DNA from: Rhizobium sp. LC145
GTDB lineage: Bacteria; Pseudomonadota; Alphaproteobacteria; Rhizobiales; Rhizobiaceae
Direction of reading: 5' to 3'
Length of the DNA: 64,000 nt
Assembly (NCBI RefSeq): GCF_001005825.1
Contig: NZ_LBHV01000009.1
Location: 124,001 to 188,000 of the forward strand
The notes under the pieces were generated by a model, which worked only from the letters and a program-made list of their open reading frames with translations, made no database searches and had not been told where the DNA came from. Positions within the stretch are counted from its first letter, which is position 1, and each line of letters begins with the position of its first letter. Shown piece after piece: positions 1 to 8,026 of this stretch. A program made the translations under genes and the position numbers.

Positions 1-28
1 TCGATACGATGTCTTCGGCGTCAGCCAT
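1..28 (-). CDS. Start of an unidentified gene running off the window edge
   Basis: Only nine codons are visible, reading MADAEDIVS from an ATG at 28. A GAGGAG ribosome binding site lies 7 bases upstream on the minus strand, which makes the start credible. It follows the RidA-family gene by about 50 bases in the same direction, so it is probably the next gene of the amino-acid import operon. Nothing in nine residues identifies its function. Confidence 0.55.
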
Positions 29-78
29 GAGGCTCCTCGAAAGAAGGATCGCAGCCCAAGAGGCGCGATGCCAAAAAT

Positions 79-468
79 TCAGCTACGATCGGCGCGGTAG
101 GCCACGCAATCGACCTCGACCTTGCAATCGACCATCATCCGCGACTGAACGCAAGCGCGAGCAGGCGGGTTCTCGCCGAAATACTCGGCATAAACGCCGT
201 TGAAGCTCCAAAAGTCGCGGGGATCATCGAGCCAGACGCCGATGCGCACAATGTCTTCAAGACCGTAGCCGGCTTCCTTCAGAATGCCGATCATGTTCTC
301 AATGGCCTTTCGGCTCTCGGACACGATGCCACCACGGACGATCTCGCCCTTTTCCATGGGAACTTGACCGGAGACGTAGAGCCAGCCGTTCGCCTCGACG
401 GCGCGAGCAAAGGGCAAGGGCTGTCCACCAGCCCCGGTTTCGCCGGCGCCGTAACGTTTGATGGTCAT
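79..468 (-). CDS. RidA/YjgF-family reactive enamine/imine deaminase
   Basis: This 129-residue protein has the usual length of the RidA/YjgF/UK114 family, small trimeric enzymes that hydrolyse reactive 2-aminoacrylate-type enamines and imines released by PLP-dependent dehydratases. The conserved substrate-binding arginine is seen in the segment PPARACVQ near residue 103, and the family glutamate in KVEVD near residue 117. It sits 18 bases after the ABC ATPase gene of an amino-acid importer. The divergent gene across the promoter region encodes a PLP enzyme of the D-threonine aldolase/dehydratase family, which fits a role in clearing its imine by-products. The exact substrate is not readable from sequence. 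Confidence 0.85.
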   Translation of the reverse strand: MTIKRYGAGETGAGGQPLPFARAVEANGWLYVSGQVPMEKGEIVRGGIVSESRKAIENMIGILKEAGYGLEDIVRIGVWLDDPRDFWSFNGVYAEYFGENPPARACVQSRMMVDCKVEVDCVAYRADRS

Positions 469-486
469 GGGAATCTCGCTTTTCTT

Positions 487-1257
487 CTAGTTGAAACTTG
501 ATGTTTTCAGGAATTCCGCCAAGCGTTCCGTCCTAGGGCGAACGAACATTTCTTTCGGATCACCTTCTTCGCAGATCACACCCTGGTTCATGAAGATGAC
601 TCGGGAGGATACCTCGAAGGCGAAGCGCATCTCATGGGTGACGAGCAGCATCGTCATGCCATCGGCGGCGAGGCCCTTGATGACCTGCAGCACCTCGCCG
701 ACCAACTCCGGGTCGAGTGCGGAGGTCACCTCGTCGAACAGCATCAAGCGCGGATTCATGGCGATCGCGCGGGCGATTGCGACGCGCTGCTGCTGCCCGC
801 CGGAAAGCTGGCCGGGATAGTGATCGGCGCGGGCTCCGAGCCCGACGCGCTCCAGCCATTTTTCGGCGATGGCACGGGCCTCCGCACCACCCATCTTCTT
901 CACCTTGACGAGGCCGAGCATCACGTTTTGCGCTGCGGTCATGTGCGGGAAGAGGTTGAACTGCTGGAAAGCCATGCCGGTCAGCGCGCGTTGGCGGGCA
1001 ATTTCCTTCTCGCCCTTACGGCGGCGTTGCGTACCTTCGACATGGTAGCCGATCTCCTCGCCGTCGAGTCTGATCGTGCCGCCCTGGAATTCCTCCAGCA
1101 TATTGATGCAACGGAGCATAGTGGTCTTGCCGGAGCCGGAGGAGCCGATGATAGAGATTACCTCTCCCTCCCTGACCGTACAGTCCACGCCCTTGAGCAC
1201 TTCGAGCAAGCCGTAGGTCTTACGCAGTCCTACGATTTCTAGGATTGTCTTTGCCAT
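487..1257 (-). CDS. Polar amino-acid ABC transporter ATP-binding protein
   Basis: This 256-residue ATPase powers a polar amino-acid importer of the GlnQ/HisP/OccP class at the inner face of the cytoplasmic membrane. Walker A is GSSGSGKTT at residues 38-46, the signature LSGGQQQR at 151-158 and Walker B LMLFDE at 171-176. The insertion around residues 70-90 (EGTQRRRKGEKEIARQ) is typical of HisP/OccP-like members. The gene lies 12 bases after the second permease gene and is followed by the RidA-family gene, so one transcript probably covers binding protein, both permeases, ATPase and deaminase. Confidence 0.93.
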   Translation of the reverse strand: MAKTILEIVGLRKTYGLLEVLKGVDCTVREGEVISIIGSSGSGKTTMLRCINMLEEFQGGTIRLDGEEIGYHVEGTQRRRKGEKEIARQRALTGMAFQQFNLFPHMTAAQNVMLGLVKVKKMGGAEARAIAEKWLERVGLGARADHYPGQLSGGQQQRVAIARAIAMNPRLMLFDEVTSALDPELVGEVLQVIKGLAADGMTMLLVTHEMRFAFEVSSRVIFMNQGVICEEGDPKEMFVRPRTERLAEFLKTSSFN

Positions 1258-1269
1258 CGGTATAAACCC

Positions 1270-1935
1270 TTAGGTCGGCACAGCCGTCTTGCGCTCGACA
1301 TATTTGCCGAAGCGCTCGATGGCGAAATTGACGACGAAATAGAGCAGGCCAGCGAAGAAATAGAACTGGAGGCTCATGAAGTTGCGGGAAATGATTTCCT
1401 GGGTTCGTAGCAGAAGCTCTGCCACACCGATCACGGATAGCAGCGTTGAGGCTTTAACCATTTCCGCGGCCGTGTTGACCCAGGTGGGCAGGAACTGGCG
1501 CAGCGCCTGCGGCCACAGGACGTTGGCGAACGTCTGGCTGAAGGTGAGGCCGATCGCCTTGGCCGCCTCGGTCTGGCCGATCGGAATGGCCTGAAGGCCG
1601 CCGCGCACGATCTCGCCCACATGGGAGGAGCAGAAGATCGCGAGCGCAAGAACGCCGGCCGCGAACGGGCCGAGATCGAAGCCCACGGCCGACGAGACAT
1701 AATAGCTCGCCAGAACCAGCACGAGGACGGGGGTGCCGCGAACGATGTCGATATAACCCCGCACGACAAAGCGCAAAGGCAGCGATCCGTAGGTCAGCAC
1801 AAGGCCGACGAACACGCCAGCTATCGAACCGAATACGATCGCGAGCAGCGAGATCGAGACCGTGACGCTGAGGCCGTTCAAGATGACGAAGCGGGCGATC
1901 CACAGCTGCTCGAGGAATGCGAAGAAATCCATCAT
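1270..1935 (-). CDS. Polar amino-acid ABC transporter permease (second)
   Basis: This 221-residue inner-membrane protein belongs to the HisM/GlnP type and has about five hydrophobic segments. The cytoplasmic EAA loop is visible near residues 143-165 (QTEAAKAIGLTFSQTFANVL), where it contacts the ATPase. It is the second of two adjacent related permeases and starts 4 bases after the other one stops, so the pair is translationally linked. They probably form a heterodimeric channel. Confidence 0.92.
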   Translation of the reverse strand: MMDFFAFLEQLWIARFVILNGLSVTVSISLLAIVFGSIAGVFVGLVLTYGSLPLRFVVRGYIDIVRGTPVLVLVLASYYVSSAVGFDLGPFAAGVLALAIFCSSHVGEIVRGGLQAIPIGQTEAAKAIGLTFSQTFANVLWPQALRQFLPTWVNTAAEMVKASTLLSVIGVAELLLRTQEIISRNFMSLQFYFFAGLLYFVVNFAIERFGKYVERKTAVPT

Positions 1936-1939
1936 GATC

Positions 1940-2602
1940 TCACCTCGAAACGGCCAGCCGGCGCTCAGCGAAACGCATCATCGCGGCCAGAATGGTGCAG
2001 GTGGCGACATACAGGCCAGATGCCACGATCCAAGTCTCGATGACGCGGAAGCTCTCGACATTGATTTTGCGCGCCTCGAAGGTCAGTTCCGGTACAGCGA
2101 TCGCGGCGGCAAGCGAGGTATCCTTAAACAGTGAGATGATCGTCGACGAAAGCGACGGCAAGACGTTGCGGAACATCAGCGGCATGATGATAGAAGTGCG
2201 GATCTGCATCGGCGTCAGACCGATCGCCAATCCCGCTTCCGGCAATCCCTTGGGAATGGACAGAAGGCCCGCCCGAAACACCTCCGCGAGATAGGCGCCG
2301 GAATAGATCGCCAGGACCGCGATAAAGCTTTCGATTTTGCCGAGCCGCATGCCCATTTGGGGCAACGCGAAATAGGCGAACAGCACGAGTACCAGGATCG
2401 GCAAGTTGCGGATGATCGTAACATAGCCAACTGCCGGCCAACGCGCGGCGCGGCTTTTCGAGGTCAGCGCAAACGCGACCACAAGCCCAATCACGACGCC
2501 GATTAGAATGGAGATGAAGGCAAGTCCAAGGCTCAGCACGAGACCGGCCAGCAACTGGTCGAAGTTGCGCCAGACTACAGCGAAATTCAGTGTGTAACCC
2601 AT
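1940..2602 (-). CDS. Polar amino-acid ABC transporter permease (first)
   Basis: This 220-residue inner-membrane permease of the HisQ/GlnP type has several hydrophobic segments from residue 13 onward and the EAA loop GLPEAGLAIGLTPMQIRTSI near residues 137-156. It is transcribed after the binding-protein gene, with a 57-base gap that contains a stem-loop, and directly before the partner permease. The local architecture of binding protein, two permeases and ATPase is the standard one for this importer class. Confidence 0.92.
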   Translation of the reverse strand: MGYTLNFAVVWRNFDQLLAGLVLSLGLAFISILIGVVIGLVVAFALTSKSRAARWPAVGYVTIIRNLPILVLVLFAYFALPQMGMRLGKIESFIAVLAIYSGAYLAEVFRAGLLSIPKGLPEAGLAIGLTPMQIRTSIIMPLMFRNVLPSLSSTIISLFKDTSLAAAIAVPELTFEARKINVESFRVIETWIVASGLYVATCTILAAMMRFAERRLAVSR

Positions 2603-2624
2603 GACAATCCGTCGTCAGGAGGAA

Positions 2625-2653
2625 ATGGAACGGGAAAAACCTTCCCGCTCCAT
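2625..2653 (-). promoter_or_regulatory. Stem-loop between binding-protein and permease genes
   Basis: The arms ATGGAACGGGAA and TTCCCGCTCCAT pair with one mismatch around a 5-base loop, just after the binding-protein stop codon. No strong T-run follows. Such hairpins commonly protect or partly terminate the message so that the binding protein is made in excess over the membrane parts. That role is inferred here. Confidence 0.6.
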
Positions 2654-2659
2654 CGTCAG

Positions 2660-3505
2660 TTACTTGTACTCGACCGGGAAGCCGATTTGCGGCGGGGCAA
2701 GTTCCTTGCCAAACCAGGTCTTGTACGAGGTCGCATAGAAGTCGAACTCGACACCGGTCATCGCTTCGTGGAGTGCGGTATTGACGAAGTTCAGCCAATC
2801 CTGGTCACCACGCTTGACGCCGCAGGCGTAGGTCTGCGGGTTCCAGCCGTACCCGGCGTCCTTGTAGCGGCCGGGATTCTGGGTCATGTACCACGCGAGC
2901 GAGGACTGGTCGGTCGCAGCCGCATCGGCCCGGCCCGATTCCAGCGCCTGGTAGATGAGGTCGACGGAATCGTACTGGTCGACATTCGCTTCCGGCAAGG
3001 CGGCATGCACCATCGTCTCGGCATAAACGTTCTGCAGGACCGAGATGGTCACGGACGAACCGGCGGCCTTCAGTGCTTCGTAGTCGGCGTACTGGCCGCC
3101 CTCCTTCAGCATCAGTCCCACGCCTTCGCGATAGTAAGGAATGGTGAAGGCAACCTGCTGCGCACGCTCGCCGGTGACGGTCATGAACTGGCAGGTCAGA
3201 TCCACCTTGTCAGTGGTGATATTCGGGATACGGGCATCCGACGACTGGTTGACATATTCGATCTTATCCGGATCGCCGAACAGCGCCTTTGCAACGATGC
3301 GGCCCATGTCAACATCGAAGCCCTGCAGCTTGTCGTCGGCGCTCTTGAAGTGCCACGGCGCATTGGTCGAGCCGGTGCCGAGGATCAGATGGCCACGAGC
3401 CAGAACCTCATCGAGCTTGCTGGTCTGCTGAGACATGGCTGGTACCGCCGACAGGAAAGTGGCAGCAGCGAGTATCAACACGCCGGTACGAAAAGAGTTA
3501 GTCAT
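2660..3505 (-). CDS. Periplasmic amino-acid-binding protein of the ABC importer
   Basis: This 281-residue solute-binding protein has an N-terminal signal peptide of about 25 residues ending near AMSQQ. Two alpha/beta lobes of the SBP_bac_3 family follow. Segments such as GFDVDMGRIVAKALFG and VDLTCQFMTVTGERA are typical of this family, which binds polar amino acids through the alpha-amino and carboxyl groups. It is the first gene of the operon, and its promoter faces the divergent D-threonine-aldolase-family gene. The coupling with that enzyme and RidA suggests a hydroxylated or D-amino acid as substrate (inference). Confidence 0.9.
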   Translation of the reverse strand: MTNSFRTGVLILAAATFLSAVPAMSQQTSKLDEVLARGHLILGTGSTNAPWHFKSADDKLQGFDVDMGRIVAKALFGDPDKIEYVNQSSDARIPNITTDKVDLTCQFMTVTGERAQQVAFTIPYYREGVGLMLKEGGQYADYEALKAAGSSVTISVLQNVYAETMVHAALPEANVDQYDSVDLIYQALESGRADAAATDQSSLAWYMTQNPGRYKDAGYGWNPQTYACGVKRGDQDWLNFVNTALHEAMTGVEFDFYATSYKTWFGKELAPPQIGFPVEYK

Positions 3506-3535
3506 CGCGTTCCCCTTTTGTGACTATTCGAACGA

Positions 3536-3572
3536 TGTCCAATATACCGGACGGCTGTCCATTTTACTGGAT
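3536..3572. promoter_or_regulatory. Paired 17-base operator-like repeats in the divergent promoter region
   Basis: TGTCCAATATACCGGAC (3536-3552) and TGTCCATTTTACTGGAT (3556-3572) are direct copies exactly 20 bases apart, so they lie on the same helix face. Each has GTCC/GGAC-like dyad ends. The second copy abuts a plus-strand -35 box and the first covers an AT-rich TATATT on the minus strand. A regulator bound here could therefore control both the importer and the enzyme gene. No regulator gene is adjacent within the window. Confidence 0.55.
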
Positions 3573-3600
3573 TGACGTATTCAGGGGCACTCGTCATAAA
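3572..3600 (+). promoter_or_regulatory. Predicted sigma-70 promoter of the D-threonine aldolase-family gene
   Basis: A TTGACG -35 box (3572-3577) and a CATAAA -10 box (3595-3600) are separated by 17 bases. They lie about 90 bases upstream of the chosen ATG at 3692. The -35 box touches the second operator-like repeat. Confidence 0.5.
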
Positions 3601-3691
3601 TTGTCAATAGACCGTCCTACCGTTTTTCGGAGAAATGGGATTCGCGGGGCCTGACCGCCCAATCGCTACACAACGGCATTCGGAGATCGGC

Positions 3692-4771
3692 ATGTCATTC
3701 GACCAGGATTATCTCAACGACATCGACACTCCGGCCGTGTTGGTGGATCTCGACATCGCCAAAGCGAATATCTCTCGCTTTCAGGATTATGCGAACGCGC
3801 ATGGCATCAAGGTTCGCCCGCACATCAAGACGCACAAACTGCCGCTGCTTGCCGAGATACAGCTCGCCGCGGGCGCGACCGGTATAACCTGCCAGAAGAT
3901 TTCCGAAGCCGAGGCGATGGTTGCCGGCTGCGCCGCGATCCGTGATGTTCTGATTACCTACAACATTGTCGGCGAGCAAAAGCTGGTACGGTTGCGGTCG
4001 CTCGCCGAAAAGGTCCGACTGTCGGTAGTGGCCGATAGCGCCGAGGTGATCGACGGGCTTTCGCAGGTTTTCGCATCGTCCGACAGGCCGCTGTCGGTGC
4101 TGGTGGAATGCAATACCGGTGCCAATCGTTGCGGCGTTGCAAGCCCGAGAGATGCCGACCTGCTTGCGGCGCGCATCGCGGAGGCACCCGGCTTGATTTT
4201 TGGCGGGCTGATGACTTATCCGCCAGCCGCGGGTGAGGCGGGTGTGGAGGCGTTTATGACGGAGGCGAAAGCCTTGATCGAAGCCCGCGGCATCGCGGTA
4301 CCGGTCATCACATCCGGCGGCACGCCGACCATGATGCACGCGGCGGATGCGCCGGTCGCCACGGAGTATCGGCCCGGCACCTATGTCTACAACGATCGCT
4401 CGCTCGTCGCTCGCGGCTCGTGCGGATGGAAGGATTGTGCTCTGACGGTTGTCGCTACGGTTGTATCGGTTCCAGCGAAAAATCGGGCAATTATCGATGC
4501 TGGTTCCAAGACGTTGACATCGGATCTTCTTGGCCTGACCGGCTACGGGCATGTTCTAGGTCGCGACGACATCGTCATCGATCAATTGTCGGAGGAGCAC
4601 GGTCGCCTGGTGAGCGATAGACCAATTGATTTGAGGGTGGGCGAAAGGGTGCGCATCGTGCCGAACCACGCATGCGTTGTAACCAACATGGTTGACAGCC
4701 TGTTCGTGATCAGCGGCGGAAATGTCGCATTGAAACGGCTATCAGTCTCGGCTCGTGGGAAGGTGGTATGA
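3692..4771 (+). CDS. D-threonine aldolase / D-threo-3-hydroxyaspartate dehydratase family PLP enzyme
   Basis: This 359-residue protein has an alanine-racemase-type TIM barrel (N-terminal) followed by the D-serine-dehydratase-like C-terminal domain. The PLP lysine is K46 in RPHIKTHK. The divalent-metal site of this family is present as H326 and C328 in PNHAC. The family cleaves D-beta-hydroxy amino acids by aldol cleavage or dehydrates them; sequence alone does not decide between these. The start at 3692 is preferred over an in-frame ATG at 3635 because GGAG lies 7 bases upstream of it. The divergent amino-acid importer and RidA gene suggest a catabolic unit for a hydroxy amino acid. Confidence 0.85.
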   Translation: MSFDQDYLNDIDTPAVLVDLDIAKANISRFQDYANAHGIKVRPHIKTHKLPLLAEIQLAAGATGITCQKISEAEAMVAGCAAIRDVLITYNIVGEQKLVRLRSLAEKVRLSVVADSAEVIDGLSQVFASSDRPLSVLVECNTGANRCGVASPRDADLLAARIAEAPGLIFGGLMTYPPAAGEAGVEAFMTEAKALIEARGIAVPVITSGGTPTMMHAADAPVATEYRPGTYVYNDRSLVARGSCGWKDCALTVVATVVSVPAKNRAIIDAGSKTLTSDLLGLTGYGHVLGRDDIVIDQLSEEHGRLVSDRPIDLRVGERVRIVPNHACVVTNMVDSLFVISGGNVALKRLSVSARGKVV

Positions 4772-5400
4772 CCATCCGGAAACCGCGTACTTCATGCTTC
4801 GAATGACCTTGATGCCTAGCGAGTACGCTCTCGCCAGCAAAGCAGGCGATATTCGGGTCCGCATGGTTCGAGCCTGGGAAAGCGCATCCAGAGCCCGAAG
4901 AAGAAAGTCTGGGTCACGGAAAGATCGGAGAGGTCTTCAGCTGTGTAGCCTCACCTGCTCATAAAAGCGTCCCACTGTGCTTGCGATAACGCGCGATGAC
5001 CGATTGGATATCGTCGCGGTTCTCCAGCCGGCAGGCGTTGGTTTTCTCAGGTGTATAACCAGCTTCTTTAAACGTCTGCGGTGGCGCCATGCTTTGCACA
5101 CGGAATTCTGCATAAGCAAGATGGCGCGGTGTCCGCGGTCTATGCCGTGCACAAGCTCAAACTTCGTAAGCGGGCAGTCAGACATAACGGACGCCCGCTA
5201 TCCCAGCTTCCGCTTTCCGCGCATCCGGGCATAACAGGTTGCTTTCTGGATTCGGCGATGCGCTCGCCATGAGTTAATCGCGATCATGACGCAAAGCGTC
5301 CGAAGCAATTATCGTCAATCCGAAGTCTCCATCGTCACCGCGGGCAGGAACCGCGGCAGGCGCAACGCGTTGTGTGTCGGAAGACAGAAGGAGAAAATAG
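4772..5400. other. Largely empty region after the D-threonine aldolase-family gene
   Basis: No convincing gene covers this stretch apart from the short minus-strand frame at 4959-5090, listed separately. No terminator, tRNA or transposase remnant was recognised. The codon pattern of the remaining frames is not gene-like. Confidence 0.5.
4959..5090 (-). CDS. Possible 43-residue protein or gene remnant
   Basis: A minus-strand frame from an ATG at 5090 reads MAPPQTFKEAGYTPEKTNAC and continues to a basic C-terminus (SVIARYRKHSG). The composition is soluble and protein-like, unlike the surrounding frames. The frame stays open for about 22 codons upstream of this ATG, so it could be the tail of a decayed longer gene. 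There is no good ribosome binding site and I do not recognise a family. Confidence 0.3.
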   Translation of the reverse strand: MAPPQTFKEAGYTPEKTNACRLENRDDIQSVIARYRKHSGTLL

Positions 5401-5478
5401 ATGCTCAAGGGTATTGTGTTGTGGGCGATGGGCGTTCCTATCTTCGTGATCATCCTGCTTTACATGTTTGTCTTCTAG
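5401..5478 (+). CDS. Small single-pass membrane protein (25 residues)
   Basis: An ATG at 5401 is preceded at 8 bases by AAGGAG and opens a 25-residue frame, MLKGIVLWAMGVPIFVIILL plus YMFVF. It is almost entirely one hydrophobic helix with a lysine near the N-terminus. The strong ribosome binding site and clean membrane-helix composition support a real micro-protein. Similar very short LKG..W..G.P...I proteins occur in many proteobacteria as hypothetical proteins. Its function is unknown. Confidence 0.6.
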   Translation: MLKGIVLWAMGVPIFVIILLYMFVF

Positions 5479-5597
5479 ACAGGCCATCAAAACCCGGTCT
5501 TGCGCAATCCGCAGGTGGTGACGCCACCATCAAGCGCCGCAACTGCAGCGCGGAGAGAATGGCAAAGCGCACTTCCTGCTCAGCCGTTCCATAGCGC

Positions 5598-5888
5598 CTA
5601 GTGCACGGACTTGCTGTCGTCGTCGCCGAGGAAGGAACGAATGCCATCCCTTTCGGTCGTGGCAAGAAATTCCTCCCACGCTTCGTTGTCGGTAGCGAAG
5701 CTGTCCTCCCACGTCGTCACATCTTCCTCCTGCGAGATCACCTCGAGGGTCCAGCCGTCGTTACTGCCGGCGGCCCTGTGAATGTCCACCAGGACCGTAA
5801 CACCATCGTCTTCGAATTCGCCGGAAAGATCCGAATGCTCCAGCTTTGGTTCTTTCGTCATCGAGACCCGCTCTTCATCCAATGGCAC
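5598..5888 (-). CDS. Hypothetical acidic protein
   Basis: This protein of 96 residues (GTG start at 5888, AGGA 8 bases upstream) or 87 residues (ATG at 5861) is strongly acidic. It has a regular beta-rich look, for example GVTVLVDIHR and GWTLEVISQEED, and a helix DNEAWEEFLATTERDG. It has no signal peptide or membrane segment. I recognise it only as the kind of small conserved hypothetical protein common in rhizobia. It is a lone gene between plus-strand small genes. Confidence 0.65.
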   Translation of the reverse strand: MPLDEERVSMTKEPKLEHSDLSGEFEDDGVTVLVDIHRAAGSNDGWTLEVISQEEDVTTWEDSFATDNEAWEEFLATTERDGIRSFLGDDDSKSVH

Positions 5889-6081
5889 CTATGGTTCCTG
5901 TCGTATCGCCTTCCAGAAGGTGTGCGAGAGGAACACACGCGACTATGTAGGCAGCAACACTAGTACCATAGGGAAATTCCCGGACATCGCAACGGCGGGT
6001 ATGGCGCTGCCGTTTGCTTCAAGAACAAGGTGGGACTAGATTCCCGAGCAACCGGAGCCCCGGCCGAAGGAGGAGTAGTCC

Positions 6082-6456
6082 ATGAAGCGTGCGTGGCCAG
6101 AGGAACTGAAGTCGATCTTCGATGATGCCGAGGAGGTGATGCTGGATATTCCGGCATCCGGGCGCGAAGGCGCAGAGCGCGCCAGCAAAACCCAGAGGGC
6201 AGCGTTGCGGATTCGCGTCACGCAGGAGGACTACCAGCGCATGTGGCCGCTCGCCGAAAAACGTTATCGGTTAGACGGCAGATATGCGGGCAAAGTGGCC
6301 ACCCTGATTGCCAACAATCCCCTTTACTATACGTGGCATCCGGCCGATGGCGGAACCCTCGAGGGTACTTCCGACAGCGGTACGCCGTACACGATCAAAT
6401 ACATCGTCGTGTACCTCCTCCTGGACGCCGTGCGCGAGGAGACAGCAGCAGATTAG
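6082..6456 (+). CDS. Hypothetical 124-residue soluble protein
   Basis: A strong AAGGAGGAG ribosome binding site lies 7 bases before the ATG. The protein is soluble, with an acidic N-terminal helix (EELKSIFDDAEEVMLDIP), a basic middle, and a hydrophobic C-terminal helix (IKYIVVYLLLDAVREE). No catalytic motif or known domain was recognised. It appears to be monocistronic. Confidence 0.65.
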   Translation: MKRAWPEELKSIFDDAEEVMLDIPASGREGAERASKTQRAALRIRVTQEDYQRMWPLAEKRYRLDGRYAGKVATLIANNPLYYTWHPADGGTLEGTSDSGTPYTIKYIVVYLLLDAVREETAAD

Positions 6457-6708
6457 AGCCGTTGTGGCATCGCTCCTGAAGCGGTCATCATATGAGCAAC
6501 GGTTCTCTGTCCATTCCGGGGCATCTGCTGGTCGTACGCCGGCACAATCCGTATTGGCAGCTTTGGGGTCGTCTGCGGTCTGACTGCTTTCCGAACGCTG
6601 GAGACGAAAGCGGCCATACCGCCGCGTTTCGCCGAAGTCCGCTATCGGCTCTAGGGGGACTAAATGGGGGCCTTCTAATCGGCAGGCGCTTACGGCTCGC
6701 TGGTTTCG
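6457..6708. other. Intergenic DNA without a recognised gene
   Basis: No supported coding frame was found. The segment near 6580-6650 (CTGCTTTCC ... AAAGCGGCCAT) loosely recalls degenerate intergenic sequences around CTGCTTTC that are scattered in alphaproteobacterial genomes. The match is too weak to call a repeat. Confidence 0.35.
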
Positions 6709-6816
6709 TTATTTCTTCTTCGCTTGATCGTGATGCCACTTGATGGCGAAGAACATGCCCGTGCCTAACACGAGAACCTTGAACGGAAGGAAGACTATAG
6801 GGAACCAATCCCACAT
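6709..6816 (-). CDS. Small membrane-associated protein (35 residues)
   Basis: A minus-strand ATG at 6816 opens MWDWFPIVFLPFKVLVLGTG followed by MFFAIKWHHDQAKKK and a stop. It has one hydrophobic helix (about residues 5-25) followed by a basic, histidine-containing tail, the layout of a small inner-membrane protein with a cytoplasmic tail. Similar short proteins annotated as hypothetical occur in rhizobia (from memory). A weak GGAAAT lies about 10 bases upstream. Confidence 0.6.
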   Translation of the reverse strand: MWDWFPIVFLPFKVLVLGTGMFFAIKWHHDQAKKK

Positions 6817-7072
6817 TTTGGATATTTCCAGGCTATTACTTGACGCTATATATTGTGGGGAGCACTACCTCAGAACTGCTGCATACAACATCAGCCATGT
6901 TGACGCAGATGAGATCATAACATTCCCATCACATGGCATAAGCGGGCTTGCCCATGTTGTCGGACCGGTTATTTCAGGCCGGTGACCGCTTCTGGCGCGC
7001 GATGCAGCCGTTGCACGGTCAATAGCAGGTGCCCGCGGAATATGGTGGTCCTTCAATCGGGGGGGCAAAGCT
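6817..7072. other. Intergenic DNA before the LysR gene end
   Basis: No coding frame, hairpin terminator or mobile remnant could be supported here. Confidence 0.4.
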
Positions 7073-8026
7073 TCACGGCAAATCCGCCGAGCGCATTGTC
7101 CTAATCGTGTTCACCAGCCAGGCGATGCCGGTGTCCATCAGGGCGGCTTTCGGGACCACCAGGTTCATCTTGAACCGGCCAAGGTCGATCGGAGCATCCA
7201 CGTGCTCTATGCCGAACTTCGTTTCAAACATCTGGACGAAGTGGCGCGGCAATGCGCCGACCAGTTCGGAATCAGCCAGCACCGCCAGTGCCAGCATGAA
7301 GTTCGGTACGGTGAGCGCGACCTCCCGTGTCAGTCCCTGTTGCGCGAGAACAGCGTCAACAAAGCCGAACGGATCGGCAGAATGGGAAACGACGAGGTGC
7401 TTCATCTCGCAATAGCTGGCAAGGGTGGTCCCCGATTTCAACGGATGCCCGGCGCGCATCGCCACCACGAAATCCTCCTCATAAAGCAGTTCATGCTGGA
7501 AGCGGGCGGGAATGTTGTCGTGAGGAATGATTGCGATGTCTATCGCCCGCCTTTCGAGGTCGATCAGGGCATCGCCCCAGGCTGATGCCATGGACGTTTC
7601 TCCAGGCCGGGGCAGCAATTGGCGCACCCCAAGCGAAACACCCGGAGCGTTGCTGGCGAGTTTCTGCAGAAGAGGGTGGAGAAGCACGGAAGATGCTCCG
7701 TCAGGCGCCCCGATGGTGAAGCGGCGCGACGAGCGTTGCGGGTCGAAGGCCTCGGAACTGATGATGATCTGGCGCGCCCGCTCGAGCACCTCCGCTACCG
7801 GCCCGGCAAGTTCCAGAGCCCGATCGGTCGGGACGACGCCTCTCGGCGTCCTGATGAAAAGCGGATCGCAGAGGAGGGCACGAAGCCTCCGCAGCCCATG
7901 ACTTACCGCGGACGGCGAAAGGTTGAGGCGTTGAGCTGACCTGCCCACATGGCGTTCTTCCATCACGGCTTCAAACAGCACAAGCAGGTTAAGGTCGGTC
8001 CTCGATAGATCAATATGGTTCAGCAT
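7073..8026 (-). CDS. LysR-family transcriptional regulator
   Basis: This 317-residue protein has an N-terminal winged helix-turn-helix (about residues 10-68, including GRSAQRLNLSPSAVSHGLRR) and a C-terminal periplasmic-binding-protein-like effector domain, the standard LysR layout and length. The N-terminal sequence resembles the NodD/SyrM-like branch. It is divergent from the SnoaL-like exported protein gene. A 17-base inverted repeat overlaps its own start codon, which suggests autoregulation. The effector is unknown. Confidence 0.92.
   Translation of the reverse strand: MLNHIDLSRTDLNLLVLFEAVMEERHVGRSAQRLNLSPSAVSHGLRRLRALLCDPLFIRTPRGVVPTDRALELAGPVAEVLERARQIIISSEAFDPQRSSRRFTIGAPDGASSVLLHPLLQKLASNAPGVSLGVRQLLPRPGETSMASAWGDALIDLERRAIDIAIIPHDNIPARFQHELLYEEDFVVAMRAGHPLKSGTTLASYCEMKHLVVSHSADPFGFVDAVLAQQGLTREVALTVPNFMLALAVLADSELVGALPRHFVQMFETKFGIEHVDAPIDLGRFKMNLVVPKAALMDTGIAWLVNTIRTMRSADLP

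Noticed and set aside
6570..6660. Possible third copy of the 9.0/10.3 kb repeat
   Set aside because: Only CTGCTTTC and a few short blocks agree; similarity is too low to support.
6740..6985. 81-residue plus-strand frame before the LysR gene
   Set aside because: No ribosome binding site and no protein-like composition; part is antisense to the small membrane protein at 6709-6816.
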